DNA of 64,000 nucleotides from assembly GCA_016124585.1 (NCBI GenBank), contig WGNL01000008.1:1-64000 (forward strand). The letters run 5' to 3'. Shown piece after piece: positions 16,593 through 26,278 of the stretch. Source of the stretch: Bacteroidota bacterium. Lineage in GTDB: Bacteria > Bacteroidota > Bacteroidia > Chitinophagales > Saprospiraceae. The position numbers and the translations under genes were made by a program. Position 1 is the stretch's first letter; every line of letters starts with the position of its first letter. Below the pieces are notes generated by a model. The model saw only the letters and a program-made list of their open reading frames with translations, did no database searches and was not told the DNA's origin.

Positions 16593-19196
16593 ATGAAAAA
16601 AATCAAGAAACCTCTCATCCTCACCATCACCTTGGTGGCCGCTTTGGCCATACTCGGCCAATACGTTCGGCTACCGTTTTTGGGTGTGCATCCACACGGA
16701 GCAATTCCCCGGCATACAGCTGTGGTATTACCACTAAGTACCGAGAACATTCAGCAATTGCAGTCCGATGAAGCTAAAAAAAGTCTCGCAAGCCTTGCCA
16801 TTCCATCTGATTTAGTCGCAGACTGGGTCGCTTTCGAAACTCATTTTTCGAAGCTTTTCCGTCAAAAGGAAAAAGGCGAAATACTGGCTGTTTTACAACC
16901 TACCCGCAGCAGTGGAATGGATGCCCTTTTCATTTTTGATGGGATGCGTGGCAATGATTTGGACGAAATTTTGGGCAGAAACCCCGCATGGCGGATGCGC
17001 AAGTCCATTTTCAAAAACAACGATGTTTTCACGGTTCAAGTCGAAAAATCGGAGTTTGCCTTAGCTCGCTACCGCAACCTCTTGCTGTTCGCCCACCATG
17101 CCTACCTCGTGGAAAACGCCCTTAGCCAACTAGAAAAACCTGCTAATTCACTCTGCCGGGATAGTGGGTTTTCAGGGGTGGCAAAAAACGCCGTTGCAAA
17201 GGAAAACTCGTTAACTGTGCTGATAAACCTTGCGGAACTTGGCCCGCAGTTCAGCCCATTGCTCGACCCATCACACCTACGGGAAATTAATGGACTTGAC
17301 AACCTTGCCCGTTGGCTGCGCCTTGATTTGCCCATCGGGGAAAATAACGAAGATTGGGTCGGCAGTTTTAGCATTGCTGATGGCCACCCTCTCATGGATG
17401 CTAATACGAAAGGCGAAAAACGACCCTACAAAGAAGCCCTAAGTGCTCTGCCCGACAATTTGACGGGGTTCGCTTGGCTCACAACTGACCGCATAGTGTC
17501 AGCAACTGAAACAGGGCTCTGGCGTACCTATATTGCTAGCTGGGCAGCAGATGAAGCTGCCGTTTCTGTGGGCGAACCCTTGGAAAGCGGTGCTACTGAG
17601 CAGTTTTTTTTATTAAAAACCAAAGATGCCACCATCTCCGAAGCCAAGCTAGCGGCGCTGACTAAGCGGCTTGAAAGCCCAAATCCTACCGACTTCCAAA
17701 TGTTTAAAATTTACCAGTTGAAAGGTTTGCCACTCGACAAAATGCTTCAATTGGGCAACAATTTGCATGACCCTTTTGCCACGGTGCTGGGCGATTATGT
17801 GCTTTTTGCCAACTCAAAAACAGGCATGGAGCGCTGGCTGGGAAAATACCTGGCTGGGCAAACCTGCGCTAAAAACGTGGCCTTCTTGCAGGCGCTTCGC
17901 AATTTACCTTCGGAAGCAAACGGGCTACTTTTCTTTGAAAGTGACCGTGCCTGGCCCCTAGCATCTCAACTTTTTGAGGAAAAAACCTTGTCAAAAATTG
18001 GGCGCAACCCACTGATTTTCAACCAATTGATAGCAACAATAAGTCGAAGGGGACAAAATTGCGAACTGCAAATTCGTACACCCATCAAATCCAAAAACGA
18101 ACAAACTGCGCCAGCCAATATCCTTTGGAAAACACCACTTGGAAACCGAGCAACGCTTCCACCCATTGCTTTTATAAATCCACAGACGGGCGAACAGGAA
18201 ATATTCCTTCAGGATGCCAGCCACACCATTTATTTGCTCACGAAAGCAGGGCGCATTCTCTGGAGGCGGGAATTGAAAGAACCCATCAAATCCCAAATTT
18301 GGCAACTTGACTTGAACAACGACAAGGAAGCTCAGTTTGCCTTCAGCACGGCCAGTGGCATTTTCGTGATTGACCACACAGGCGAGGACGTTGCGGGTTT
18401 TCCCCTCCATTTACAGACACCAGCCTCAAACGGCGTTACGGTCGTTGATTTTTTCAAAAGCCATGAGTACCAATTTTTTATCGCTTGTGAAAATGGTTCG
18501 GCTTATGGATTCGATGAAAACGGCAGCCCAGTGGAAGGTTGGCGACCCAAAACTGGCATTGGCTCAGTGCGATTCCCGTTGATTCATTTCCAAGCAAAGG
18601 GTAAAGATTTTTTGATGATGCTCGATACAGCGGGTATGTTACAGGTGTACCAAAAAAACGGTGAGTACCGATTCCCCAAAAAAGACCTCGCCTCAAAATT
18701 TTTACAAGGCCCTGATTTTCAAGCAGATGGAGAGAATTATCGAATTGTAACTTGTGATGACCACGGTCGAGTAACAGTCACAAATTTGGAAGGGGGTGGA
18801 TTCAACTTGGCACTGGAAGCAGGTAAAAAACAAGGTGTAAAATTCGCTTTCTCCGATGTGGCTGGTGATGGACGAAAAGACTACCTAGCATTAAGCGGTG
18901 GAGACTTGGCTGCCTATTTTTACGAAGGTCAGAAATTCAAAAAAGCGTTCAAGTACCAGTTTTCGCAACCTCAAGATGCCGTTTTCGGGGTGGAGTGGGC
19001 AAAACGCAAGGCGTTCATCGGCACAGTTTGCGAAGCGAAAAATCAGATAAACCTACTGGACGGGCAGGGCAATCTTTTGCCGCAGTTCCCGCTGGCAGGC
19101 ACCACTGCGTTTTCGATTGTGGACCTGTTAGGAGATGGAAATCCAGTAGTAGTGGTGGGCAATGGAGCAAGCGTCGTTGCATATTCCATGCGTTAG
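16593..19196 (+). CDS. Membrane-anchored protein with C-terminal quinoprotein-like propeller
   Basis: An 867-residue protein with an N-terminal membrane segment (residues ~5-27) and a long extracytoplasmic part. Residues ~30-500 have no domain I recognise; they contain short repeats of the style LLLFAHHAYLVENAL and DYVLFANSKTGMERWL, similar to DUF3352-type proteins. Residues ~515-867 read like a PQQ-type beta-propeller: HTIYLLTKAGRILWRREL, QFAFSTASGIFVIDHTG, FIACENGSAYGFDENGSP and IDLLGDG-like blades. No catalytic residues are evident, so a scaffold or binding role is more likely than an enzyme. It is divergent from panB and convergent with the acetyltransferase gene, 13 bases away. Confidence 0.7.
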   Translation: MKKIKKPLILTITLVAALAILGQYVRLPFLGVHPHGAIPRHTAVVLPLSTENIQQLQSDEAKKSLASLAIPSDLVADWVAFETHFSKLFRQKEKGEILAVLQPTRSSGMDALFIFDGMRGNDLDEILGRNPAWRMRKSIFKNNDVFTVQVEKSEFALARYRNLLLFAHHAYLVENALSQLEKPANSLCRDSGFSGVAKNAVAKENSLTVLINLAELGPQFSPLLDPSHLREINGLDNLARWLRLDLPIGENNEDWVGSFSIADGHPLMDANTKGEKRPYKEALSALPDNLTGFAWLTTDRIVSATETGLWRTYIASWAADEAAVSVGEPLESGATEQFFLLKTKDATISEAKLAALTKRLESPNPTDFQMFKIYQLKGLPLDKMLQLGNNLHDPFATVLGDYVLFANSKTGMERWLGKYLAGQTCAKNVAFLQALRNLPSEANGLLFFESDRAWPLASQLFEEKTLSKIGRNPLIFNQLIATISRRGQNCELQIRTPIKSKNEQTAPANILWKTPLGNRATLPPIAFINPQTGEQEIFLQDASHTIYLLTKAGRILWRRELKEPIKSQIWQLDLNNDKEAQFAFSTASGIFVIDHTGEDVAGFPLHLQTPASNGVTVVDFFKSHEYQFFIACENGSAYGFDENGSPVEGWRPKTGIGSVRFPLIHFQAKGKDFLMMLDTAGMLQVYQKNGEYRFPKKDLASKFLQGPDFQADGENYRIVTCDDHGRVTVTNLEGGGFNLALEAGKKQGVKFAFSDVAGDGRKDYLALSGGDLAAYFYEGQKFKKAFKYQFSQPQDAVFGVEWAKRKAFIGTVCEAKNQINLLDGQGNLLPQFPLAGTTAFSIVDLLGDGNPVVVVGNGASVVAYSMR

Positions 19197-19209
19197 TCCC
19201 GGCTGTGTG

Positions 19210-19716
19210 TCACAACAGGGTGATTTCCCAACGAAAACATTCGTGGTTGTTTACCACTTCTTCCCGAACGATTTTGAATCCGGATTTTTCAAGAACCCGA
19301 TTCGAGGCGAGATTCAATTGGTTGGTGTAAGCAACAAACTCGGCAATACCTAGTTCCTCCTGACCATATTGCATCAGCCTTCGAGCTGCCTCAGTAGCGA
19401 GGCCCTTTCCGGCATGCTCCTGGCCGATGGTGTAGCCAATTTCTACTTCATTCCCTGGCTGAAAATGAAGATGACGAAACACTGAATAACCGATATATTC
19501 CTGATTATCAGCACTTTTAATCATCAACACGCCGAACCCCGGGTTTTCAGCGGCATATTTTGACCAAATGGCCATTCGTTCCCGCACGGGCGCTTCCGTT
19601 GTTTCTGCGGGCCGAATGAAATGCATGACGACAGGGTCAGTTTGCAAGCGGTAGATGTAAGGGAAGTCGTCGTCATTGACGAGACGGAAGGAAAGACGGT
19701 CGGATTTGAATTGCAT
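19210..19716 (-). CDS. GNAT-family N-acetyltransferase (RimJ/RimL type)
   Basis: A 168-residue GNAT protein. The start FKSDRLSFRLVNDDDFPYIY is the typical RimJ/RimL N-terminal beta strand. The acetyl-CoA binding loop is IGYTIGQEHAGKGLATEAAR, and NLASNRVLEKSGF is the conserved C-terminal motif. The substrate, a protein N-terminus or small amine, is unknown. A second GNAT gene lies 160 bases away, divergently oriented; the two differ clearly in sequence, so they are not a recent duplication. Confidence 0.88.
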   Translation of the reverse strand: MQFKSDRLSFRLVNDDDFPYIYRLQTDPVVMHFIRPAETTEAPVRERMAIWSKYAAENPGFGVLMIKSADNQEYIGYSVFRHLHFQPGNEVEIGYTIGQEHAGKGLATEAARRLMQYGQEELGIAEFVAYTNQLNLASNRVLEKSGFKIVREEVVNNHECFRWEITLL

Positions 19717-19877
19717 GGACGGAAAGACAGAAAATGGATGAAAATGGTTTCAAAAATCCTAAATTCTTCGAGTTTGACTGAAAAAACAACATCTAAGAAG
19801 ATTTATAACTGAAAACAGTGGACTAGTTTGTGCGTATTCCGTTTTTTGCAAAAATTTTCAAACATCACACACATCCC

Positions 19878-20408
19878 ATGCTGTTGAACAACCTCACCAC
19901 CGACCGCTTGCGGTTCAGGCCACTGACTTTAGAGGACAAGCCTCTATTGATGGATTTTTTCGAAGATCCCATTACTACAGAATTTCACCTCATCGACGCT
20001 GAAACTCCAATTTACGCCGATAATTGGCTGCGTCGTCAGTTGAGTCGATACACTAATGATCAAGGAGGTTTACACGCCGTGGAATTGCTCGAAACTGGGG
20101 AACTCGTTGGCCAGTGCGGGCTACTATACCAGTGGGTGGACGGCATCCCGAAATGGGAAGTAGGCTATCATTTTCTAAGGAAACACTGGGGAAATGGGTA
20201 TGCTACCGAAGCTGCCCAAGCTTGCCGCAATTTTTGCTTTGAAAATGAAATGGCCGAGACGCTTATCTCGCTCATTCATCCCGACAATCTGCGATCGCAG
20301 GCTGTGGCCAAACGAAATGGCATGACGGAGTGGAAGCGAACAATTTGGCGAAAGATGTCGGTGGTGGTTTATCGGATAAGGCGTTCGGAGTGGGAAAGTG
20401 TGGTGTGA
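19878..20408 (+). CDS. GNAT-family N-acetyltransferase
   Basis: From the ATG at 19878 the protein is 176 residues and begins MLLNNLTTDRLRFRPLTLED, the usual first strand of RimJ/RimL-like GNAT enzymes; the upstream GTG at 19830 would add 16 unrelated residues. The CoA-binding region is VGYHFLRKHWGNGYATEAAQ, and NLRSQAVAKRNGM is the terminal motif. The substrate is unknown. Confidence 0.87.
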   Translation: MLLNNLTTDRLRFRPLTLEDKPLLMDFFEDPITTEFHLIDAETPIYADNWLRRQLSRYTNDQGGLHAVELLETGELVGQCGLLYQWVDGIPKWEVGYHFLRKHWGNGYATEAAQACRNFCFENEMAETLISLIHPDNLRSQAVAKRNGMTEWKRTIWRKMSVVVYRIRRSEWESVV

Positions 20409-20441
20409 GGCATGAAATGTAAAAGTTTCATACCCCACACC
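20402..20441. terminator. Hairpin between convergent genes
   Basis: GGTGTGAGGCATGAAA at 20402-20417 pairs with 20426-20441 with two mismatches. It spans the stop codon of the GNAT gene and precedes the stop of the convergent OmpA gene, so it may terminate both transcripts. There is no long U tract. Confidence 0.45.
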
Positions 20442-20452
20442 TTGCCCTTGCC

Positions 20453-23400
20453 TTATTCAGTTCGCACAATTTTTATTTCAACCCGCTGGTTCTTCGCCCT
20501 GCCTTCCGGCGTTGAGTTGCTGGCGACTGGGTTTCGTTTTCCATAACCTTTGTAAGTGATTCGGCTCGTTGGCAGTCCGAGGTCAACTAGGTACTGTGCC
20601 ACGGATTTGGCTCTTGCCGATGAAAGTTGATCACAAAACTCATGGGAGGGGATACCATTTGTATGACCGCCAACTTCTATGACGATATTCGGGTTTTCCT
20701 GCAAAAATTCGTACAACTCGTTCAGGGTGGGTTTTGAGTCTTCCTCCATTTGCGTGCTATCAGGCTGGAAATAGATTTTTTCCAATTTAATAGTTTCGCC
20801 GCTCCGCAAATTATTCGCCGAAAGTTCAGGAATGATGCGGGTTTTCACCTCAAAACTGACTGTTGCAGCGCAGCCGTTGTCATCGGTTACGGTCACACTT
20901 CGTTGTCCTGCTGGTAAAGTAGTAGCGTTAGTTTCAGCCTCTGCATTGTCCCATGCGATAATGTATTTGCCCGTGCCACCCGAAGCTTCTAACGTGGCCT
21001 TTCCGTTGTTGGTTTTGTCCGTGGTCGCAGGACGAATTTTTACGACTTCGGCTTTCAACTCACTTGGCTCAGACACCTGATGAACCGCTGTGCTGGTTGT
21101 CCCGGTGGCATCGGTAATAGTGACGACATAGCTGCCAATACCAAGTGAGGCAACCGATTCCGAAGTAGAGCCACCAGTCCAAGCAAACTGAAATGGTCCT
21201 TTTCCTCCGCTCACTTCAGCTTTCAGCGATGCTGTTTTTTCACCCGCACATTTAATTTCACTTTCTTGTGTTATGCTGACCGACAACGGTAAAATATTTT
21301 CCGTAATGCTGACGGTTGCTATGGCGGTACATCCTGATGCATCCGTCACGGTCACTGAGCGGTTGCCAGGGACAAGCTTGGTCGCAGTTGCAGAAGTTTC
21401 ACCGTTGTCCCATTTGAAAGAGAAATTTCCAGCTCCGCCACTGGCTTTTGCAGTAGCTTTTCCGTCGGAATTACCCGTGCTGGCTGAGGCATCCACCTTA
21501 GCTATGAGGTTAATAGCATTGGCATCTTTTATCGTAATCTTGTCAGAGGAAGTAGCACCCGTAGCGTCGGTAACGGTTACATCATAATTGCCAGCGCCAA
21601 GAGAAGCAACAGTTTCAGAGGAAGCACCCCCAGCCCATGTGAACCGGAACGGGCCTTTGCCACCGTTCACATCGGCTTTCAGGGCTGCCGATTTTTCACC
21701 TGCACACTTGATTTCGCTTTCTTGCAAAATGCTGACCGATAACGGTAAAATATTTTCCGTAATGCTGACGGTTGCCGTTGCAGTGCAGCCGGAGGCGTCC
21801 GTCACGGTCACCGAGTGGTTGCCGGGGCCAAGTTTAGTCGCTGCCGCAGAAGTTTCACCATTGTCCCATTTGAAGGAAAAACTGCCAGTGCCACCGTTCG
21901 ACTTCACTGTCGCCTTGCCATCGGAATTACCCGTACTTGCAGGAGCATCCACCTTGGCTGTGAGGTTGATGGCTTTAGGCTCCACCACTTCGATGCTTGC
22001 GGTAGTGGTCTGGCCAGTAGCATCAGTTACAGTCAGCGAATATGTACCTGCTGAAACGCTATTTGCCAGTTCTGTATAAGATTCAGCGATACTCCACTTG
22101 TATTTAAAAGGTTCTTTGCCTCCTCTCACGGTAGTACGAAGCATTGCGGTTTTTTCACCAAAACACTTGATTTCATTTTGCTGGGCAATAGTTGCGGACA
22201 GCGGCAAAATGTTCTCAGAAATGTTCACGATAGCCGTGGCTGTACAACCACTTGCATCCGTAACGGTAACTGTATGGGAACCTGGGCTGAGTTTTGAGGA
22301 AGTGACTGTTGTCTCGCCGCTGTCCCATTTGTAAGTGAAATTTCCGCTGCCACCACTGGCCTTCACGGTGGCTTTGCCATCGGAATTGCCTGTGCTGGCA
22401 GATGCATCAACTTTGATGGTTGCAGCAACTGGTTCAGCATTTTTCACCTCAAATGAGGCCGTAGCCGACTGCCCTACAGCATCTGTGACAGTAACAAAAT
22501 ATCCACCTGGCGGAAGCCCAGAAAGGCTATTGCTTGACATTAGGCTGGGCGTCGTATTCCATTGATATTGATAAGGTGTTTTCCCGCCACTGGCTTCGGC
22601 TTTTAATGCCGCATCTTTTGAACCAGCACAAGCAATTGCCTTTGTCTGTGAAATAACCACATTGAGCGCAGCGACCAAACGTTTAACTTCGATAGAGGTC
22701 GAAGCCATACAGCCTGATTTGTCTGTAACAGTGATACTGTGCAGACCTTCGCCCAATCTTACTGCCTTTTCTGTGGTTTCTCCATTATCCCATTTATAGC
22801 TGTATGACGGGTTGCCACCACTAACTTTGATAGAAGCAACGCCATCAGCACTACCATCCTCACTGGCTGGCTTATCTTGATTGGCTATCAATTTTATGTT
22901 CGGGTCAGGTATTGTAAATTTCGTGAGTTTGGATTTGCCTTTACTATCTGTTACTGTCAAAGAATATTCTCCAGGGCCAAGGTTTTGGGGGTTGGTGCCA
23001 GCAAGGCCACCTGCCCAGTTATAGATATATGGTGCTGTTCCGCCATCCACAGTCACTTTTAGTGAGGCGTCTTTTGCACCTGCCCCGCAACTTAGTGGGT
23101 GGTCAAGTAGGCAAGTTACCGCCATTGCATCTGCTTTTTGGATAAGATAAAGTCCTTTGTCATTGGTGCCTATCCAAACGGCATTGTCAGCATCAATGGC
23201 CATACAAGAAACATCTTGGCTAGTAAACTCCTCTGCTGGCCCGAACACAGTAGCCTCTTCTGTGGCTGGGTCAAAACGGGTGATGATTTGCGAAGCAATC
23301 CATAGCATTCCATTGCCATCCATGGCAATATCGACTACCTCTCCTTCTGTCAGACTGGCATCAATGTCTATTGGATCCCATTTTTCACGGGCATCTACTT

Positions 23401-24046
23401 TCCAAAGCAAGTCGTCACCCATCACCCAGATATTGGTGCCACTTTGGGTAAAAGCCCTGATGCTGAATACCTTTTGCTCTTGACGCCACTTACCGTCTTT
23501 GCCAAAGAGGCAACCCTCGTCAGTACCAATCCAGAGACGACCTTCTGTATCAATAAATAATGTGTTGATATTATCAGAACCACCAGGAGAATGGTGAGCG
23601 ACAAGTTTGAGGCTAGGCTGCGTCTTAAACTGAAACAGGCCAGACTTGCGAGTACCCACCCAAAGTTGACTCCCTTTTTCTTCAAAAATAGCAGCGGTAA
23701 TTCGGTCTTCCTTTGCTCGAATGCTTTTGCCATCTGCTCCCATCTGGGTCAACAAATCTTCTAAGGGAAATCGAAGGTCACGGTTACCTGACGGAGTCTG
23801 CAGTAATGACCATTCGGATGGTGATAAATTAGCATTAGTAGATTGTTCTGGCGAATGGACTTGGAACAGCCCTTTTTTATTGCCCACCCACTTGTTTTCG
23901 CCTTCAATAAAAATGTTGGTAACTGGAGCATAACGGTCTACAGCTTTAGTACGGACTACTTCCATTGGGGTTTGCGCCGACACCCCAAACAAAAAAAGGA
24001 AAAAAAACAACACCGCAAAATATTTATTCATCTTTAGATTCATCAT
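20453..24046 (-). CDS. Giant surface protein: propeller sensor module, ten SprB-type repeats, OmpA domain
   Basis: About 1197 residues from MMNLKMNKYFAVLFFF, whose signal peptide ends in GVSAQ; the further upstream frame to 24145 has no support. The N-terminal ~330 residues are two-component-regulator-type propeller blades (LWVGTRKSGLFQF, LWIGTDEGCLFG, VWIGTNDKGLYLI). Then come ten SprB-like repeats of ~75 residues in alternating A and B types: A contains ITQESEIKCAGEKTASLKAE and ends VTITDATG; B contains STGNSDGKAT, KWDNGETS and VTVTDASGC. The C-terminal ~120 residues are an OmpA peptidoglycan-binding domain with IEVGGHTNGIPSH and SSARAKSVAQYL. SprB itself is a T9SS-secreted gliding adhesin; here the OmpA end implies periplasmic anchoring instead of surface release. 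No T9SS sorting domain is visible. Confidence 0.85.
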   Translation of the reverse strand: MMNLKMNKYFAVLFFFLFLFGVSAQTPMEVVRTKAVDRYAPVTNIFIEGENKWVGNKKGLFQVHSPEQSTNANLSPSEWSLLQTPSGNRDLRFPLEDLLTQMGADGKSIRAKEDRITAAIFEEKGSQLWVGTRKSGLFQFKTQPSLKLVAHHSPGGSDNINTLFIDTEGRLWIGTDEGCLFGKDGKWRQEQKVFSIRAFTQSGTNIWVMGDDLLWKVDAREKWDPIDIDASLTEGEVVDIAMDGNGMLWIASQIITRFDPATEEATVFGPAEEFTSQDVSCMAIDADNAVWIGTNDKGLYLIQKADAMAVTCLLDHPLSCGAGAKDASLKVTVDGGTAPYIYNWAGGLAGTNPQNLGPGEYSLTVTDSKGKSKLTKFTIPDPNIKLIANQDKPASEDGSADGVASIKVSGGNPSYSYKWDNGETTEKAVRLGEGLHSITVTDKSGCMASTSIEVKRLVAALNVVISQTKAIACAGSKDAALKAEASGGKTPYQYQWNTTPSLMSSNSLSGLPPGGYFVTVTDAVGQSATASFEVKNAEPVAATIKVDASASTGNSDGKATVKASGGSGNFTYKWDSGETTVTSSKLSPGSHTVTVTDASGCTATAIVNISENILPLSATIAQQNEIKCFGEKTAMLRTTVRGGKEPFKYKWSIAESYTELANSVSAGTYSLTVTDATGQTTTASIEVVEPKAINLTAKVDAPASTGNSDGKATVKSNGGTGSFSFKWDNGETSAAATKLGPGNHSVTVTDASGCTATATVSITENILPLSVSILQESEIKCAGEKSAALKADVNGGKGPFRFTWAGGASSETVASLGAGNYDVTVTDATGATSSDKITIKDANAINLIAKVDASASTGNSDGKATAKASGGAGNFSFKWDNGETSATATKLVPGNRSVTVTDASGCTAIATVSITENILPLSVSITQESEIKCAGEKTASLKAEVSGGKGPFQFAWTGGSTSESVASLGIGSYVVTITDATGTTSTAVHQVSEPSELKAEVVKIRPATTDKTNNGKATLEASGGTGKYIIAWDNAEAETNATTLPAGQRSVTVTDDNGCAATVSFEVKTRIIPELSANNLRSGETIKLEKIYFQPDSTQMEEDSKPTLNELYEFLQENPNIVIEVGGHTNGIPSHEFCDQLSSARAKSVAQYLVDLGLPTSRITYKGYGKRNPVASNSTPEGRAKNQRVEIKIVRTE
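20830..23100 (-). repeat. Near-identical SprB-pair repeats with 456-bp period
   Basis: Within the OmpA-family gene, A-B pairs of SprB repeats are repeated in the DNA. The word GGTAAAATATTTTCCGTAAT occurs at 21288 and again at 21744, exactly 456 bp (152 codons) apart, with long flanking identity. Outer pairs are more diverged, which suggests recent duplication or gene conversion of the central pairs. Confidence 0.75.
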
Positions 24047-24275
24047 GGTATAAAATTCGCAAAGGCTTATGAAGTTAATTACTATAAGGTTGATTCGGGA
24101 TTCAAAGACGTAAAAGCAATCAATAAATTTTACAACAATGCGCAAAGTTTAATTTTTTCAAAAAATCTTCTTGAAAGCTAAGATTTAAAGGGCTTTCAAA
24201 GAGATAATTACCAGTTAGACAAAAGATAAAACATTGGCTCTTTCACCTCAATGTTAATTTTATGTAAATTATTTA
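24047..24275. other. Divergent intergenic region
   Basis: This AT-rich stretch separates the giant OmpA-family gene from the aspartic protease gene. I see no gene. The minus-strand promoter for the OmpA-family gene must lie here, but no clear TAnnTTTG was found. Confidence 0.3.
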
Positions 24276-24307
24276 TTGATTTAACGTAAACAAACCTGTA
24301 TATTTAC
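24276..24307 (+). promoter_or_regulatory. Promoter for the aspartic protease gene
   Basis: TTG at 24276-24278, 20 bases of spacer, then TATATTTA at 24299-24306, one mismatch from TAnnTTTG. The transcript would have an untranslated leader of about 130 bases before the ATG at 24446. Confidence 0.5.
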
Positions 24308-24445
24308 ACCTTCGAAATCTTCAAATCAACTTTATGATTTCTGAAAGTAATAGTTATACATTGGTTCAACCCGTGGGTTGCACTAGCCCCGACTGAGAAA
24401 ATCCCAGCCTGAGCAGCAAGCAGCCCGCACAAACAAAAGGCGGCG

Positions 24446-25363
24446 ATGAAGAAAATTTTGAGCTTGCTGCTTTTCACTTCCCATTTTCTGATAGCACAGC
24501 GTAACATAGCGTTGTTGAATGTAGTGCCTAATTCCTCCAATACAGCCCTAGCAGCTTCAGTAGATTTTTCTGAAATCCCATTTGAATTGGCAGGTGGAAT
24601 GGTAGTGGTGCAGGCAAGTATAAATGGTGAAATGGGTAATTTCATCTTAGATACTGGCGCCCCCGGCATTGTTCTCAATACCCAGAATGATGAAATCCTC
24701 AAAGCAGCAAATGCCTCTTCTGTGAGCGGTGACATGAAAGTTGGGGAAGTACTAGTGCAAGATTTCCAGCTTGGAATTATAAAAATTAAAAAGACGCAAG
24801 GACACGTATTGAACGTCCACCATTTAGAGACAGCCTGTGGCATGAATATCATGGGCCTAATAGGGTTTGATGTTTTACGCAATTATGAACTACTTTTTGA
24901 TTTCCCTAATAACAAGATACAAGCTTTCAAATCAGGAAAGGCAGTACATGAAAATTGCGCAGACCCTAAATTCACTTTTTCTTTTGTGCTTTGCGGTCAC
25001 GTACCAGTATTCATGGCAAAAGTTGGTAATAAAAGAGCTTTTCTTGGACTTGACAGCGGTGCAGAAATTAATTTGATAAATCTTGATTATTATAAAAGAA
25101 TAAACGCTTCAAACTTTTCGAATGTCCAAACCGAACTACTTACCGGACTTGACAATATGCCGAATGAAGTAATCGCTGCCGATGTAAAAAACACTCGTAT
25201 AAAAGGCGAGCAACTTCCTGAGATGCGATATGTTTTTGCCGACCTCAGCCGGCTTAGAAATGAATTAAACACACCGTTAGACGGGCTACTTGGGGTTCCT
25301 TTCTTTAAAGACAGAGTGATTTCGATTGATTATGGACGTAAAAAAATCAGAATCTGGCAATAA
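24446..25363 (+). CDS. Exported retropepsin-like aspartic protease with two active-site motifs
   Basis: A 305-residue protein with a signal peptide (MKKILSLLLFTSHFLIAQ). Two aspartic protease half-motifs are present in one chain: FILDTGAPGIVLNTQ near residues 68-82 and FLGLDSGAEINLI near 197-209. Each is followed by a hydrophobic-Gly element (LIGFDVL and LLGVPFF) as in pepsin and retropepsin lobes. The two halves could form a single bilobal active site, as in pepsin, though the chain is shorter. The substrate is unknown. It is monocistronic, with its own promoter candidate. Confidence 0.75.
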   Translation: MKKILSLLLFTSHFLIAQRNIALLNVVPNSSNTALAASVDFSEIPFELAGGMVVVQASINGEMGNFILDTGAPGIVLNTQNDEILKAANASSVSGDMKVGEVLVQDFQLGIIKIKKTQGHVLNVHHLETACGMNIMGLIGFDVLRNYELLFDFPNNKIQAFKSGKAVHENCADPKFTFSFVLCGHVPVFMAKVGNKRAFLGLDSGAEINLINLDYYKRINASNFSNVQTELLTGLDNMPNEVIAADVKNTRIKGEQLPEMRYVFADLSRLRNELNTPLDGLLGVPFFKDRVISIDYGRKKIRIWQ

Positions 25364-25583
25364 TTCTATTTGAGGAGGTTGAGGGCAAAGGACTATTTTG
25401 AACAAATAGTCAGCTAAAAAAAATATAAAGCACTTATTATCAACACTTTAAAATTTCGACATTCTTCTCAAAAACGGTACAAACTAGGAAGAATGTCAAT
25501 TTACAATCAGAATACGTTCTTCATTTTTGCAGTGTAAAAGTCTGTTCAAGGATTATCCTACATCCAAAATTAATTCATGGCTT

Positions 25584-26264
25584 ATGAAATCTGCAATCAC
25601 CGTTGACGTACTGCGCCATCTCCCACTATTTGATGGTTTGTCAGAAGAAACTTTTACCAAGCTGCAAGGAATGGTTGAGCACCACTCCAAAGGCAAACAA
25701 GTACAACTTTATGACTCTGGAGAATGCTCTGACAGGGTATATTTTTTACTAAAGGGCACTGTAAAAACTTGTACCTTGTCAAGTGATGGCCGGGAAGTTA
25801 TTAAGACCATTTTACATCCTTTGGCTATGTTTGGAGAGTTAGGGCTTGTTGGCGAAAAACATCGTCATGAATCTGCCTTTACTATGAATGAAGAGGCACT
25901 TTTTATTACAATTTCCATTACGAACTTTCAGGTTCTGATGCGTACCAATCATCAGCTCTGCATGAACGTGCTACAATTAATTGGCAGCCGTCTGTTGGTT
26001 GCCGAAAATAAATTGGAAGGGCTCATTTTTAAAGATGCTCGTTCCCGCATTATTGACTTTTTAAAGGATAGTGCAACACAGCGTGGTCGCAAAGTGGGTT
26101 ATGAGATGTTGTTCAAGCATTGCCTAACACAGCAGGATATTGCCAATTTAACGGGCACTTCTCGCCAAACGGTCACTTCTGTGCTAAATGAACTCCGTAA
26201 AGACAATTTAATTTACTTCAACAGGAATACGATTTTGATTCGGGACATGGGCAAATTAACGTGA
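25584..26264 (+). CDS. Crp/Fnr-family transcriptional regulator
   Basis: From the ATG at 25584 the protein is 226 residues: MKSAITVDVLRHLPLFDGLS is the family start; a TTG at 25527 would add 19 residues without support. Residues ~10-125 form a cyclic-nucleotide-binding-type beta-barrel with LYDSGECSDRVYFLLKGTVK and FGELGLVGE. Residues ~155-225 hold the winged helix-turn-helix LTQQDIANLTGTSRQTVTSVLNEL. No iron-sulfur cysteine cluster is visible, so it is not an FNR oxygen sensor in the strict sense; the ligand is unknown. Its targets may include neighbouring genes, but no operator was identified. Confidence 0.9.
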   Translation: MKSAITVDVLRHLPLFDGLSEETFTKLQGMVEHHSKGKQVQLYDSGECSDRVYFLLKGTVKTCTLSSDGREVIKTILHPLAMFGELGLVGEKHRHESAFTMNEEALFITISITNFQVLMRTNHQLCMNVLQLIGSRLLVAENKLEGLIFKDARSRIIDFLKDSATQRGRKVGYEMLFKHCLTQQDIANLTGTSRQTVTSVLNELRKDNLIYFNRNTILIRDMGKLT

Positions 26265-26278
26265 CAGATTGGATTCCA

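Noticed and set aside
24304-24882. 192-codon minus-strand frame
   Set aside because: It is antisense to the aspartic protease gene, whose signal peptide and active-site motifs are convincing.
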